From: Chloroflexota bacterium
Lineage (GTDB): Bacteria > Chloroflexota > Dehalococcoidia > GIF9 > UBA5629
Length of the DNA: 38,174 nucleotides
Direction: 5' to 3'
NCBI GenBank assembly: GCA_016865895.1
Contig: VGNY01000008.1
Span: forward strand, 1-38,174
The notes below the pieces were generated by a model, which was not told the origin of the DNA, made no database searches, and saw nothing but the letters and a program-made list of their open reading frames with translations. The position numbers and the translations under genes are program-made. This document shows positions 8,396 through 17,049 of the stretch, in pieces (within the stretch, counting starts at the first letter, position 1; each line of letters begins with the position of its first letter).

Positions 8396-8599
8396 GCCTA
8401 GGTATGTGCCAAACTGCTCTCCAAAACCAACAACCAGCACTCCACATATAAAAACAGAGACTAGAGAACTTTTCACCCTAAACACAAGAGCCACCGATAG
8501 TAACAATCCGACAAAAGTTCAACCAGTTATGTTCTCAGAGGTACGCTTATAATTAAGTGAAACAAATCCACGATTGAGATGACACGGGGAGAGTCTTGC
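8396..8599. other. Gap between convergent genes
   Basis: This lies between the 3' ends of the cysteine synthase and the Res subunit. I see no gene, no repeat shared with other gaps, and no convincing terminator hairpin. Confidence 0.5.
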
Positions 8600-11134
8600 T
8601 TAATCTAGGTCTGCCTCGAGCGCTGATACAAAATCCTGATACTTGCCATCTCTTAGCCTTTGGAAAAATAAGTCATAGCTCTCCGGGGAAAGGATTTTGA
8701 AATAATAGTGTTGCCCTGTTGGTAAGCTATTAACTCTATTAAAATGCTCTCTGGCATACTTTAGCTTCGCTTTATTTTCGTCGGAAACATCTCCGTCTGC
8801 TTTGATCTCAATGACTAGAATATCTTGACCTATTTTAATAAAGAAGTCGGGGTTAAAGCTTCCTTGCTTGGGGTGTTCGCCTTTTCGCCACGAGTAGTTG
8901 ATGCTATAAAATCCAATATCAGGAGATTTCACCCAAGCGTCTATATATTTGGCATTTTCTTCGCTGACCAGTCTCTTAATGAAGTCCCTCTCGGGTTTGT
9001 AAGAGGCAAAAACCATGTTGAGCGGAGTTTTGAAATTGAAGACGTTCTCCACCTGTTGCAACGAGCGGACCAACCGGTTTTCGTCCTCCAGTAGTTCTAT
9101 CAGCAGCTTTCTATTCTCTTCGTTTTCTTCCTTGAGGGAATAATCATCAAAAAATATGCTGCTGTCTCTCCTTAAAGCTCCTATGCCAAGGCTGCCTTTG
9201 TTGATATCTTTGTCATCTGTGTGGATAGAATAAAGGTTCTCTATATCTGCCTCAACTTCATATCTTAGGCTTTTGGCGCTCTTTCTTTGTATTACACCAA
9301 ATGCTTGGAGAAACCTTTGTTTATTTTCCTGACTGACTAAATCATCTTCTTCACCCTTTCTTGCTAGCGAATTTCGCACAATGGCTAGGATTTTATCAAA
9401 GGGGTACTTCTGGCTGTAGTTTGTTCCCAACTCCAAGTCGTAACTCTTTAGCTTGTTGAATACATCCTGAGCCACTTCTTCAGCAGGATACATCTTATAT
9501 TCAATAGCTGTTTTCTTTGGCTTCTGCTCCTCGGTCACAGCTCGCTCATAAATAGTCTGACTTTCACTTACCCTATCTTGAGTGCTGATAGTAATGAAGC
9601 CTTTGCTAAAAACATATTCCTTAACCTGAGGTGTCTCCACCACTTTTGGCGTTCTGTCGTAGTTGATGTTATGCAGTACAAAGTTGTAGTCTTTATCTTT
9701 CGGTATGGGATAACTATACAACCTCTTTTCAATTTCGAGGACTTCGTTGACCAGATGCCTGATGCTACTTGACCATTTATCATGATTGAAGACTGTAACT
9801 ACTGGCTGTTCGCCTTTATATTGCGATGGAATACGTAAGCCTCGTCCCAACACCTGTGCAATCAAAAGCTTTGAATTGAAAGCACGCTCTTCGTGGGGAA
9901 CAATCTGGCACACATTCTGCACATCCCAGCCCTCCGACAGCATGCTGACTGAGGTAATCCACTCAACAGGATTATTCTTGGCATCGACATCTTTCAGTTT
10001 TGGCATGTTGCCCTTGTGCTCGCTGGCTGAAGTGACAATCAAGACTTTGCTGGTTGCAGCTTCCTTGCTTATGTTTTCCTTATCAGCCAGGAAATCTATT
10101 AAGTCATCGGTCAACCTTTTACAAGCAGCGATATCCTTAGTAACCAATATAGTTAGAGGCTTTATCAGGCGATACTTTAAGGCTTTATTTTGAATTTGAT
10201 TGTCGTAAATCTTCTGGAATTTCTCCTCTTTGGTGTGTGAGACATCTTCAGCAACATAGTCAATCGTTTTGACAAACCTTTTCTCAATAGACTCTCGCAG
10301 GGAGAAGCGATAGACAACATCAGTAAAATACTCATTACCCACATAGCAGGTTCCTGAATCACCCACGATATACTTGAAGTTGTATTTAGGGTCTAATAAA
10401 AACTCCTTCCACTTTTTCAAAGCCCAATCCCGAGCTGGTGGATTAGCCATATGATGTACTTCATCATTCACAACCAGTGCCCGCTCTCCTTTCCCAGCCA
10501 AGCTATCCTCAATAGCAGACTTGGTTCTCTCGTATGTAGCATGTATATTCTCTATGCAAATATCTCCACTTTGGATTGTTTGAGAAGCGTTGATAATTCG
10601 TGGATTGGAGATTACTGGCGAATCCGGCAGTAAATCCTTTAACGTTCTATTGGCCGACAAGCTTTTGAATTTCTCAGTCAGCCCTGCTTCAATGGTATTT
10701 GAGGGGCAAAGAACAAGAACCTGGTCCACCGCTCCTTCAGCCAGCATTATTCGGGCAATGCCATATATCACAAAGCTCTTGCCAGTGGCTGTAGCCAAAT
10801 CGAGAGAACAGGAAAGCTTGTCTGAGAGCTGCAGGTGCTTGTGGAAGTCGTCAAATGATGAATATACTTGTTGTAGGATTGGGTTTTGCCGGTAATTTTC
10901 CTGTGCCAAGTCTGTTAGGTTGTTATACCGTCCTCCGAGAAAATAACGAAGAACCTCTCTTATAGCTTCTTTCTGATAGTCTCTATCTCCGCAGAGAGCA
11001 TCAAGGAAATCCTCGTATCTGTTTATATCAAATTTTGTTGGGTCAATATTTGCCGAGACCTTCAACACTAAATCCTGATTTTTGACCAGTTGCCTGTCTG
11101 TAATCATCTTATCCCGCTTGGTTAGCAGAGTCAC
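8600..11134 (-). CDS. res: Type III restriction enzyme Res subunit (SF2 helicase + PD-(D/E)XK nuclease)
   Basis: The 844-residue protein has SF2 helicase motifs in order: the Walker A-type loop ATATGKS at 114-120, DEVHH at 224-228 (motif II), and later a SEGWDVQNV block and QVLGRGLRIP (motif VI, arginine fingers). Near the C-terminus, NPDFFIKIGQDILVIEIKAD is a PD-(D/E)XK nuclease core. This is the architecture of Res, which translocates on DNA and cuts unmodified sites together with Mod. It starts at GTG 11134, which overlaps the hicA stop (GTGA), so translation is coupled. A second possible start is ATG at 11107. It is the last gene of the defence operon, well separated from mod by four other genes. 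Confidence 0.93.
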   Translation of the reverse strand: MTLLTKRDKMITDRQLVKNQDLVLKVSANIDPTKFDINRYEDFLDALCGDRDYQKEAIREVLRYFLGGRYNNLTDLAQENYRQNPILQQVYSSFDDFHKHLQLSDKLSCSLDLATATGKSFVIYGIARIMLAEGAVDQVLVLCPSNTIEAGLTEKFKSLSANRTLKDLLPDSPVISNPRIINASQTIQSGDICIENIHATYERTKSAIEDSLAGKGERALVVNDEVHHMANPPARDWALKKWKEFLLDPKYNFKYIVGDSGTCYVGNEYFTDVVYRFSLRESIEKRFVKTIDYVAEDVSHTKEEKFQKIYDNQIQNKALKYRLIKPLTILVTKDIAACKRLTDDLIDFLADKENISKEAATSKVLIVTSASEHKGNMPKLKDVDAKNNPVEWITSVSMLSEGWDVQNVCQIVPHEERAFNSKLLIAQVLGRGLRIPSQYKGEQPVVTVFNHDKWSSSIRHLVNEVLEIEKRLYSYPIPKDKDYNFVLHNINYDRTPKVVETPQVKEYVFSKGFITISTQDRVSESQTIYERAVTEEQKPKKTAIEYKMYPAEEVAQDVFNKLKSYDLELGTNYSQKYPFDKILAIVRNSLARKGEEDDLVSQENKQRFLQAFGVIQRKSAKSLRYEVEADIENLYSIHTDDKDINKGSLGIGALRRDSSIFFDDYSLKEENEENRKLLIELLEDENRLVRSLQQVENVFNFKTPLNMVFASYKPERDFIKRLVSEENAKYIDAWVKSPDIGFYSINYSWRKGEHPKQGSFNPDFFIKIGQDILVIEIKADGDVSDENKAKLKYAREHFNRVNSLPTGQHYYFKILSPESYDLFFQRLRDGKYQDFVSALEADLD

Positions 11135-11352
11135 AGCAACCTGTTAAATTCGGCTACTGACAATCCTGCCTGTCGAATAATCGCTCGCAGTGTTCCTCGG
11201 TCTAGCTCCTTATGCAAAGGCACAACTACCTGGCAAAATGGTTCATCTCGCCTCAGTGTCACATGACTGCCTTCTTGTCTCTTAAAACGAAATCCCACTT
11301 TTTCTAAAGCCTTTATGCAGTCTTTACCTGATAAGGCAGGAAGCTTGCTCAT
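11131..11352 (-). CDS. hicA: HicA-family mRNA interferase toxin
   Basis: The ORF track extends this frame upstream into hicB. The likely start is the ATG at 11352, whose ATGA overlaps the hicB stop, giving 73 residues. MSKLPALSGKDCIKALEKVGF followed by GSHVTLRR (catalytic His30) and VPLHKELDRGTLRAIIRQAGLS is the complete YcfA/HicA double-stranded-RNA-binding-like fold. HicA cleaves mRNA when free of HicB. Gene order is hicB then hicA, the less common but well-known arrangement. Its stop overlaps the Res start, so toxin, antitoxin and restriction subunit share one coupled message. Confidence 0.92.
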   Translation of the reverse strand: MSKLPALSGKDCIKALEKVGFRFKRQEGSHVTLRRDEPFCQVVVPLHKELDRGTLRAIIRQAGLSVAEFNRLL

Positions 11353-11555
11353 ACCACTACCACTGATACCTCGAACCTCTCTTCGGGTACAGGAAGGTTG
11401 TCCTCTTCGAGGGCGTGGACGTAGCAATTTATAGCTTCCTTGATATTTTTAATTGCTTCCTCTTTTGTCTTCCCTTGGCTGATGCAGCCGGGCAAACTTG
11501 GACATTCCACTACCCAATAAACATCCTCACCTGGATATATAATGACTTCTCTCAT
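11349..11555 (-). CDS. hicB: HicB-family antitoxin
   Basis: The 68-residue protein has the partial RNase H-like HicB fold: VYWVVECPSLPGCISQGKTKEEAIKNIKEAI is the diagnostic segment. It neutralises HicA by direct binding. It lacks the C-terminal DNA-binding (RHH/HTH) domain of longer HicB proteins, so autoregulation by this protein is doubtful. It starts at ATG 11555 after GGAGGG, with an 84-nt gap to the OLD gene upstream, the largest gap in the operon. An internal promoter in that gap is possible but I cannot identify one with confidence. Confidence 0.92.
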   Translation of the reverse strand: MREVIIYPGEDVYWVVECPSLPGCISQGKTKEEAIKNIKEAINCYVHALEEDNLPVPEERFEVSVVVV

Positions 11556-11639
11556 TTTGCCCTCCTATCTAATTTTGCCAACATTTAGAACTATATGCCT
11601 TACCACTGAAAACAAAGGCTCTTATTCTTCCTTTGACGG

Positions 11640-13589
11640 TCAATCGTTTCTAAGATCGATAATATGAGTAATGATATTATTTAGTGTCTTGCTCACCCTG
11701 TTCTGCTTCTGTGCTTCCTTAATAATCTCTTCAATAACTGTTGGATTCTTGCAAGTATCATCCTTCTTTAAACCTAGCTGCCCACACAATGCTCCAAGAG
11801 CGTCATTATAGAAGTCCTCACCAATTTCGTCACAAAGCGTCGAGGTCATGTTTTTCTTAAAGCAAGCGAAATTCCCTGTTACCTTCTCCGGCCAATCCTC
11901 AATAGGCTCGTTATGGAGTCTTAATAGTCGATGATTATCTTCAGCTTTGGCATCTTTCTTCTCACAGTCGCTGTCCCATATAGTGTATACTTTGATCTGC
12001 AAGCTACTAAAAATGGCAGTCGCCTTATCAAGATTACCTTTTCCCATGCATGGGATAACTGAAATTCCCAGGCTCTCCAAATTATGCCCTGCAGCGTTGG
12101 CAATCCCAAGTATTATAGCCCGATCCTCTTCTCCTTCAACTAAGACAGCTACATCAGCAAAGAATCCTTCATTCATCCACGGGGTCATAAGCGTTTGAAG
12201 GCGTGGTGACAACGTCTTACCTGTATAAGTGTCTTCAGGCTTGCCGTCAGCCTTTTCAATGATTTTCGCTACATCATCACGAGTAGTATAAAATACCTTT
12301 GTCTGCTTCGGCTCACCTTGTGCTCTTGACATTTTGCGAAGTGCACGCACACAATCAAGCTTTTCAACATCCACAAACAAAGGGGAATGTGTGCTATAGA
12401 TGATTTGTGTTTGCTCTGCTACCCCCTTAACGCTCCCCATCGCCAGTTGCAGTAGAATCTTGGATAGATGCCGCTGTCGATTCGGATGCTGATACAGTTC
12501 TGGTTCCTCAATACCGAGAATAAGGTTTGGCATCTTGAGCATCAGTTTTCCTTCAATGTTCTGTGCTTCTGCTACACCCTCCGTTCTCGGAGCTTGGGCA
12601 TGAGCAAGGTGTTGCAGCATGGTAAGAATAAAGGCCCGTTGAACACCATGACCAGCGTGGCTTACCGATGAAGGATACTCATCCTCTACAAGCTTGGTAT
12701 CAGCCCTTGGCATTGGAATCTCGATGCCATCTCCCTTTAGCCAAGTTAACCTGACAGCTGCGTCTGGAACATACATTTGGAGAGTTTTGCTAAGATCGAG
12801 CTCAAGGCTTTGTAGCTCAACAAGCTTTTCGGGATCCATGATTTCGTCATACCGTTTTTGCATATCTTCCTGTAGCTCCCTCATATCTTGTCGTTGTGCC
12901 AAAGTGCTGCGCACAACCAAGTCCATGATATTGGATATGACTGTGCCCCTACCCTCGGCTGCGTCTTCAGAAGCATCCCGCACCGCCGGGATCAAAAGGA
13001 AACGCGTGTAGCGCTCAAGATGGGCTTCACCAACCTCTTTGAAGCCAAAAAACTGTCCCTCATCAGGTTGTCGCGAACACTGCTCAGGATGCGACTCTTC
13101 CCAATTCTTCAGCACCTCGTTGGCCTCGTTCTGATTTGTATAGGATGGCAACTCAGGATAGCCGCCACGTAGTTTATTATATTCCACCCTGAGGTTACCT
13201 CCAGTTGCTCTTCGGAAGGAATCGAATTCTGGGTTTTGAAGTCTCATTCCGTGATATTTCTGACTACTTTTTCCCGGAGGCCATTCCATCATTTTCTTAA
13301 CAGCCAGTTCCCCACCCTCAACATATTTCTGGAAGAGCTTCTTTTCTTCCTCAATCAAATTGGTAAATGTCATGGTAATTGAGATGGGTTGTGAAGTCTG
13401 CCGTGCATAAAAGTCCTCGTCAGTATACTTAGCACTCACCTCATAGAATGCGTCTAGGGCGTGTAGAAACGAAGATTTCCCGGAACCGTTTGGCCCGACG
13501 AGAACTGTCAACAGCTTGCAAGGTAGAGTCTCATCTCGGATTGAACGGAAGTTTTGTACGCGCACCGATTTGACGATCACGGTTGCCAC
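11640..13589 (-). CDS. OLD-family AAA ATPase with TOPRIM nuclease domain
   Basis: The 649 residues carry an ABC-type ATPase and a TOPRIM domain. VGPNGSGKSSFL at 31-42 is Walker A. LILGIEEPELYQHPNRQ is Walker B with an ABC-like ATPase core. IIYSTHSPLF carries the switch histidine. In the C-terminal third, VLVEGEEDRAI and IWDSDCEKKD supply the TOPRIM Glu and DxD metal ligands. OLD proteins are ATP-regulated nucleases that defend against phage; GajA of Gabija is a relative, but no GajB-type UvrD helicase is here. The GTG at 13589 lies one nt past the KTSC stop, with GAGG in the overlap zone, so the two are coupled. An alternative GTG start lies nine nt further in. Confidence 0.92.
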   Translation of the reverse strand: MATVIVKSVRVQNFRSIRDETLPCKLLTVLVGPNGSGKSSFLHALDAFYEVSAKYTDEDFYARQTSQPISITMTFTNLIEEEKKLFQKYVEGGELAVKKMMEWPPGKSSQKYHGMRLQNPEFDSFRRATGGNLRVEYNKLRGGYPELPSYTNQNEANEVLKNWEESHPEQCSRQPDEGQFFGFKEVGEAHLERYTRFLLIPAVRDASEDAAEGRGTVISNIMDLVVRSTLAQRQDMRELQEDMQKRYDEIMDPEKLVELQSLELDLSKTLQMYVPDAAVRLTWLKGDGIEIPMPRADTKLVEDEYPSSVSHAGHGVQRAFILTMLQHLAHAQAPRTEGVAEAQNIEGKLMLKMPNLILGIEEPELYQHPNRQRHLSKILLQLAMGSVKGVAEQTQIIYSTHSPLFVDVEKLDCVRALRKMSRAQGEPKQTKVFYTTRDDVAKIIEKADGKPEDTYTGKTLSPRLQTLMTPWMNEGFFADVAVLVEGEEDRAIILGIANAAGHNLESLGISVIPCMGKGNLDKATAIFSSLQIKVYTIWDSDCEKKDAKAEDNHRLLRLHNEPIEDWPEKVTGNFACFKKNMTSTLCDEIGEDFYNDALGALCGQLGLKKDDTCKNPTVIEEIIKEAQKQNRVSKTLNNIITHIIDLRND

Positions 13590-13590
13590 C

Positions 13591-13806
13591 TCATCGAATT
13601 TTCGCCCACCGGTATCGATCCTTTACATAGCGGTGAAAGTAAGAGCCGTGAGAAGATGCGTGCATCAGTTCGTCATATATAGATTGAGGGACATCAAAGT
13701 ATTGGTATACACCACCACTATGGAACTCAATTTCCAAAGTGCGTGACTCAGAATCATAGCCGATAGAACTTATATTGCTTGAACTGACAGATTCACGTTT
13801 CATCAT
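13591..13806 (-). CDS. KTSC domain protein
   Basis: The 71 residues read SSSNISSIGYDSESRTLEIEFHSGGVYQYFDVP and then HASSHGSYFHRYVKDRY, which covers the whole KTSC domain (named after a segment found at the C-terminus of some lysyl-tRNA synthetases). The biochemical role of stand-alone KTSC proteins is not established; nucleic-acid binding has been suggested from the fold. It lies 21 nt after mod and one nt before the OLD gene, so it belongs to the defence operon. That position makes an accessory or specificity role with OLD or Mod plausible, by inference only. Confidence 0.85.
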   Translation of the reverse strand: MMKRESVSSSNISSIGYDSESRTLEIEFHSGGVYQYFDVPQSIYDELMHASSHGSYFHRYVKDRYRWAKIR

Positions 13807-13827
13807 TTAACCCCCAAGTGTAGCATC

Positions 13828-15984
13828 CTATATTGATTCGCGCTTCCTTCTATTAAAATCTTTTTGGATCTTAACCTCTCGCTTCTCGTTGCCGAAGATG
13901 TCTATGTAGATGAGCATCATCTGCCCATTAAGCTTAGACGAGTCAAAGTGTATTTCATAGCCTTGTTTTTTTAGGTCTTCGGCATAGAAAACATCGTCAA
14001 AGTTGAAGACCTCCCCATCGTAGTTGTAGTCCACCATCACCATAGACAGAGTCTCGAAGTTTTGGAAATGGAGTGGCTTTTTGGAGATGATGTTGCTTTC
14101 AAATCTAGTGATTTTGATTACAGCATCCTTGCTACTATGTCCTAAACTTGCCTGTCCTCTGGGTTTATCCAGATAGTACTCACAGTCAACCTCTGGAATC
14201 TGAATGAAATCGAAGCCTACAGCATCAACAGTGTCATTGACATCCATCTCGCTAACAGGCTGCTTGATGTGGGTAAAGCCTTTACGATGCAGCTCGTCAA
14301 TTATGGAATAGGGAATCCGCAATACAAAATATCTTGTGTTTCCCTTCTCGATGTAATCTTCTAGGAACATAACACTTGCTGCCGGAGCGATGACGAAAAA
14401 CCTTCTGCCTATTCTGTCACCCAAAATGGAGTGGAGATCATCAATAAAGCCCCTGTCTAGAACGGCATCTTTATGCTTTTTGTAATCAAAAACGAGGACA
14501 TCATCTGCTCCCAAGTAGCCATCCAGCTCTACTCCAGCAATTCGGTGCTTTTCATCCCGACACTGAAACAGCTTCAGGACAAAGCTACGATATTCCTCCC
14601 AGGGGAGTTTCTTAATCATCCGGTAGTCATAGAGTCCAGCATTGTATAGAGTAAATGGCTTAGGCTTCAGTGGCTTGCCCTTGTTTCCAATCTCCTCCTT
14701 TAGATTAAGGAGGCGCTTTTGCATGGTATAAACAGCTAGCTTCCCACAATCAATCATAATCCATCTTCTGCCAAGCTTCTCTGCTACAGCTCCAGTAGTT
14801 CCAGAGCCAGCGAAGGCGTCAAGGACAATATCTCCTTCGTCTGCTTTGTTAGAAGATAGCTCAATTATGCGTTCCAGTAACTCCTCAGAATTCTCAGTGG
14901 GGAAGCCTGTTGAACGTGAGTAAGATTCAATGTCTAGCCAAATATTGCTTATCTTCCTTTCAGAAGCACCGAGGTATTCCACTACGAAATTTCCATTTCT
15001 GCACGTTAAGCAATTCTCCAAATTCTCAACACCATGGACATAGGTTTCGGTTGTAACGTCGTAAAACTTGAACCGATGCTCCTTCTGCTTCATTCTTCGA
15101 AATAGGCCATGATTTGATTTCGCTTGGTAATATCGGGCGCCACAACTCCTGCACCTTAGTCTTAAATAAAATTCCCTAAGTAGCCTATCCACAGTAGACT
15201 GGATCAAAGCGAAATGCTGTCCTGCGGGTGGTGACAATGTTTTACCAAGAAATACACGCTCTCTCGGGTGTCTATCGCCAGCCATCAAGAAGGATGTCCA
15301 CTTTATTTCCGAGACTGGACGCCTAACCTTGACCTCACGGAAAACAAAATTTGATGACCTTGAATACCATAAGATAAGGTCATTATCTACTTCCATTTTC
15401 TCTCGAGCGCCAGCTATGTTTCTTCCTCTACTCACTACGATTTCGTTTCTAAAATTGTTCTTCCCAAAAACCTCATCCATTATCGCCTTAAGATAATGCC
15501 CAAAATGATAGTCTGTTCTGACATAGATGCTGCCGTCAGCAGCCAGAATTTCCCTTAAGAACACCAGCCTTTTCCTCAAGAACTCTATAAATTTAGCTCC
15601 TTGCAGTTTAGCTGAGTAGGCTGGAGCTTCGCCTCTGGCATTATAAACATCTCCGGTGCCAAAAGGCGGGTCAATATAAATGAGCCTAACCCTCCCCTTC
15701 ACTTCAGGGTCATTCATTAGAGTCTTAAGCACCTGAAGGTTATCGCCGAAGATGAGCTTGTTTGTCCAGCCGTCGCCGTTATTGCCAAAGGTCTTTACCG
15801 GTTGTAATGGCACACCCATTGTATCGGCGAGGATGTCCTCTTCGCGCTCCTTATCGGCATAGGTAAGCTCATATTCCTTCTTGGTCTCAAATGGAATTAT
15901 ATGACGATAGCTATCAGGAAGTTGTTTGCCTTCCTTAAGACAGCGAGTGATAAATTTAATTTCCTCTTCGCTCAGCCGAACCAT
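13828..15984 (-). CDS. mod: Type III DNA methyltransferase Mod subunit (beta-class N6-adenine)
   Basis: The 718-residue protein has IYIDPPFGTG at 103-111 (motif IV) before LDAFAGSGTTGAV at 388-400 (motif I, SAM binding). This is the beta-class order of type III Mod proteins. Residues about 180-380 form the target-recognition region. It contains two Cys pairs, CRSC (278-281) and CLTC (325-328), which look like a zinc ribbon inside the recognition domain. Mod methylates one adenine per site and gives Res its specificity. The ATG follows GAGGATGTT. It is the first gene of the operon, about 80 nt downstream of a sigma-A-type promoter. Confidence 0.93.
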   Translation of the reverse strand: MVRLSEEEIKFITRCLKEGKQLPDSYRHIIPFETKKEYELTYADKEREEDILADTMGVPLQPVKTFGNNGDGWTNKLIFGDNLQVLKTLMNDPEVKGRVRLIYIDPPFGTGDVYNARGEAPAYSAKLQGAKFIEFLRKRLVFLREILAADGSIYVRTDYHFGHYLKAIMDEVFGKNNFRNEIVVSRGRNIAGAREKMEVDNDLILWYSRSSNFVFREVKVRRPVSEIKWTSFLMAGDRHPRERVFLGKTLSPPAGQHFALIQSTVDRLLREFYLRLRCRSCGARYYQAKSNHGLFRRMKQKEHRFKFYDVTTETYVHGVENLENCLTCRNGNFVVEYLGASERKISNIWLDIESYSRSTGFPTENSEELLERIIELSSNKADEGDIVLDAFAGSGTTGAVAEKLGRRWIMIDCGKLAVYTMQKRLLNLKEEIGNKGKPLKPKPFTLYNAGLYDYRMIKKLPWEEYRSFVLKLFQCRDEKHRIAGVELDGYLGADDVLVFDYKKHKDAVLDRGFIDDLHSILGDRIGRRFFVIAPAASVMFLEDYIEKGNTRYFVLRIPYSIIDELHRKGFTHIKQPVSEMDVNDTVDAVGFDFIQIPEVDCEYYLDKPRGQASLGHSSKDAVIKITRFESNIISKKPLHFQNFETLSMVMVDYNYDGEVFNFDDVFYAEDLKKQGYEIHFDSSKLNGQMMLIYIDIFGNEKREVKIQKDFNRRKRESI

Positions 15985-16069
15985 AACATCCTCTGTTTTG
16001 AGATAAGGTCATTTAAACATTCCAAATAATTCACACACCTAACCTTACAACTCTCGTTGCCATAGATTC

Positions 16070-16099
16070 ATTATAGCTTGAGCATCCAATCAAAGACAA
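16070..16099 (-). promoter_or_regulatory. Sigma-A-type promoter of the defence operon
   Basis: Reading the minus strand, TTGTCT (-35, 4/6), an 18-nt spacer and a perfect TATAAT (-10) sit about 85 nt before the Mod ATG. No strong operator palindrome is seen in the leader. Confidence 0.55.
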
Positions 16100-16269
16100 G
16101 AACGTATCTCTTAAGGTTTGCATCTTTTAGCGGATTGCGTAATCAGGGTAAGGATGTAAGTGTGCTTGGCTTACATCAAATACCCCTATATATCCATCTT
16201 TTACACTCTTATTTATTATTGGTGGGCACATTTCCATAAATTCCCGAGGACTTTACCCACAGGGATTTT

Positions 16270-17019
16270 TTAACCTAGCCCCTCCAGGAAGGCGACAACG
16301 TTCTTACCCAGGACACTGTGGTTATAGCCACCTTCCAGAACAGCAAATCTCCTTCCTTTGCAGTTCTTTTCAGCAGCTTCTTTAACCAATCTCCCGATCG
16401 TTCGGTAATCGTCAGTGGTAAGCTGTCCACCCCAGTCTTCGATATGACGGTCGAACCCGGCCGAAACTGCTAGAATGGAGTAGTCTTTTTCCTCCTGGAA
16501 TTTTTTTACTATCTCTTCCACGAACTCCTCTCGCCCCCGGGCTGCTGGTTGGAAGTATTTAATCCTGCTCCCAGCGAAAATATTGCTGGTGCCGTCTCCG
16601 AAATGCAGGTCAAAATCCAAAATCAAAGCTCCTTCAATCAGGTTTTCTTCCTGAAGCTTGGCTAAAGCCACGGCGATATTGTTAAAGAAGCAGAAACCCC
16701 AGCAATGGTCACGGCTGGCATGGTGTCCCGGCGGTCTAATCAGGCCAAAACTGACCTCACCTTCCATAGCCATCTGAGCCGCTTTAATAGCTCCGCCGGC
16801 AGCCAGGCAGGCAATATCATAAAGATGTCTATCTCTTCTGATTGACTCAATGTGGTACTGACTGTGGACTCGCTTTAAGTCATCTTCCGAGACCACATCA
16901 GGTTCAACGAAGTCATATTTTCCCTCAAGTTCCTTTAGAATCGCCTCCATTCTCCCACCGCTGGCAGCAGGGTCAGATGCATAAACTTCAGTATATCGAG
17001 GATGGTAGATTATTTTCAT
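16270..17019 (-). CDS. Compact HDAC-like (arginase/deacetylase fold) hydrolase
   Basis: This zinc-dependent hydrolase belongs to the histone deacetylase / acetoin utilisation / acetylpolyamine amidohydrolase superfamily. RPPGHHASRD carries the catalytic H99-H100 pair. DFDLHFGDGT gives ligands D137 and H139, and SAGFDRH gives D190. LEGGYN is the C-terminal GGY loop. At 249 residues it is shorter than typical members (310-370). The region between the DxH ligand block and GFD is much reduced, so the usual central LYISLHQ and glycine-rich loops are missing. The second His of the usual DxHHGNGT block is Phe here. The substrate is unknown; an acetylated small molecule or lysine is likely. The gene appears monocistronic or follows the membrane protein 30 nt upstream. 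Confidence 0.88.
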   Translation of the reverse strand: MKIIYHPRYTEVYASDPAASGGRMEAILKELEGKYDFVEPDVVSEDDLKRVHSQYHIESIRRDRHLYDIACLAAGGAIKAAQMAMEGEVSFGLIRPPGHHASRDHCWGFCFFNNIAVALAKLQEENLIEGALILDFDLHFGDGTSNIFAGSRIKYFQPAARGREEFVEEIVKKFQEEKDYSILAVSAGFDRHIEDWGGQLTTDDYRTIGRLVKEAAEKNCKGRRFAVLEGGYNHSVLGKNVVAFLEGLG

Positions 17020-17049
17020 TCCATCTCACCTAACAGCGAAAACCCAGCA

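Noticed and set aside
11640-13589. Gabija system
   Set aside because: The OLD-like gene resembles GajA, but there is no GajB-type UvrD helicase next to it; neighbours are KTSC and hicB.
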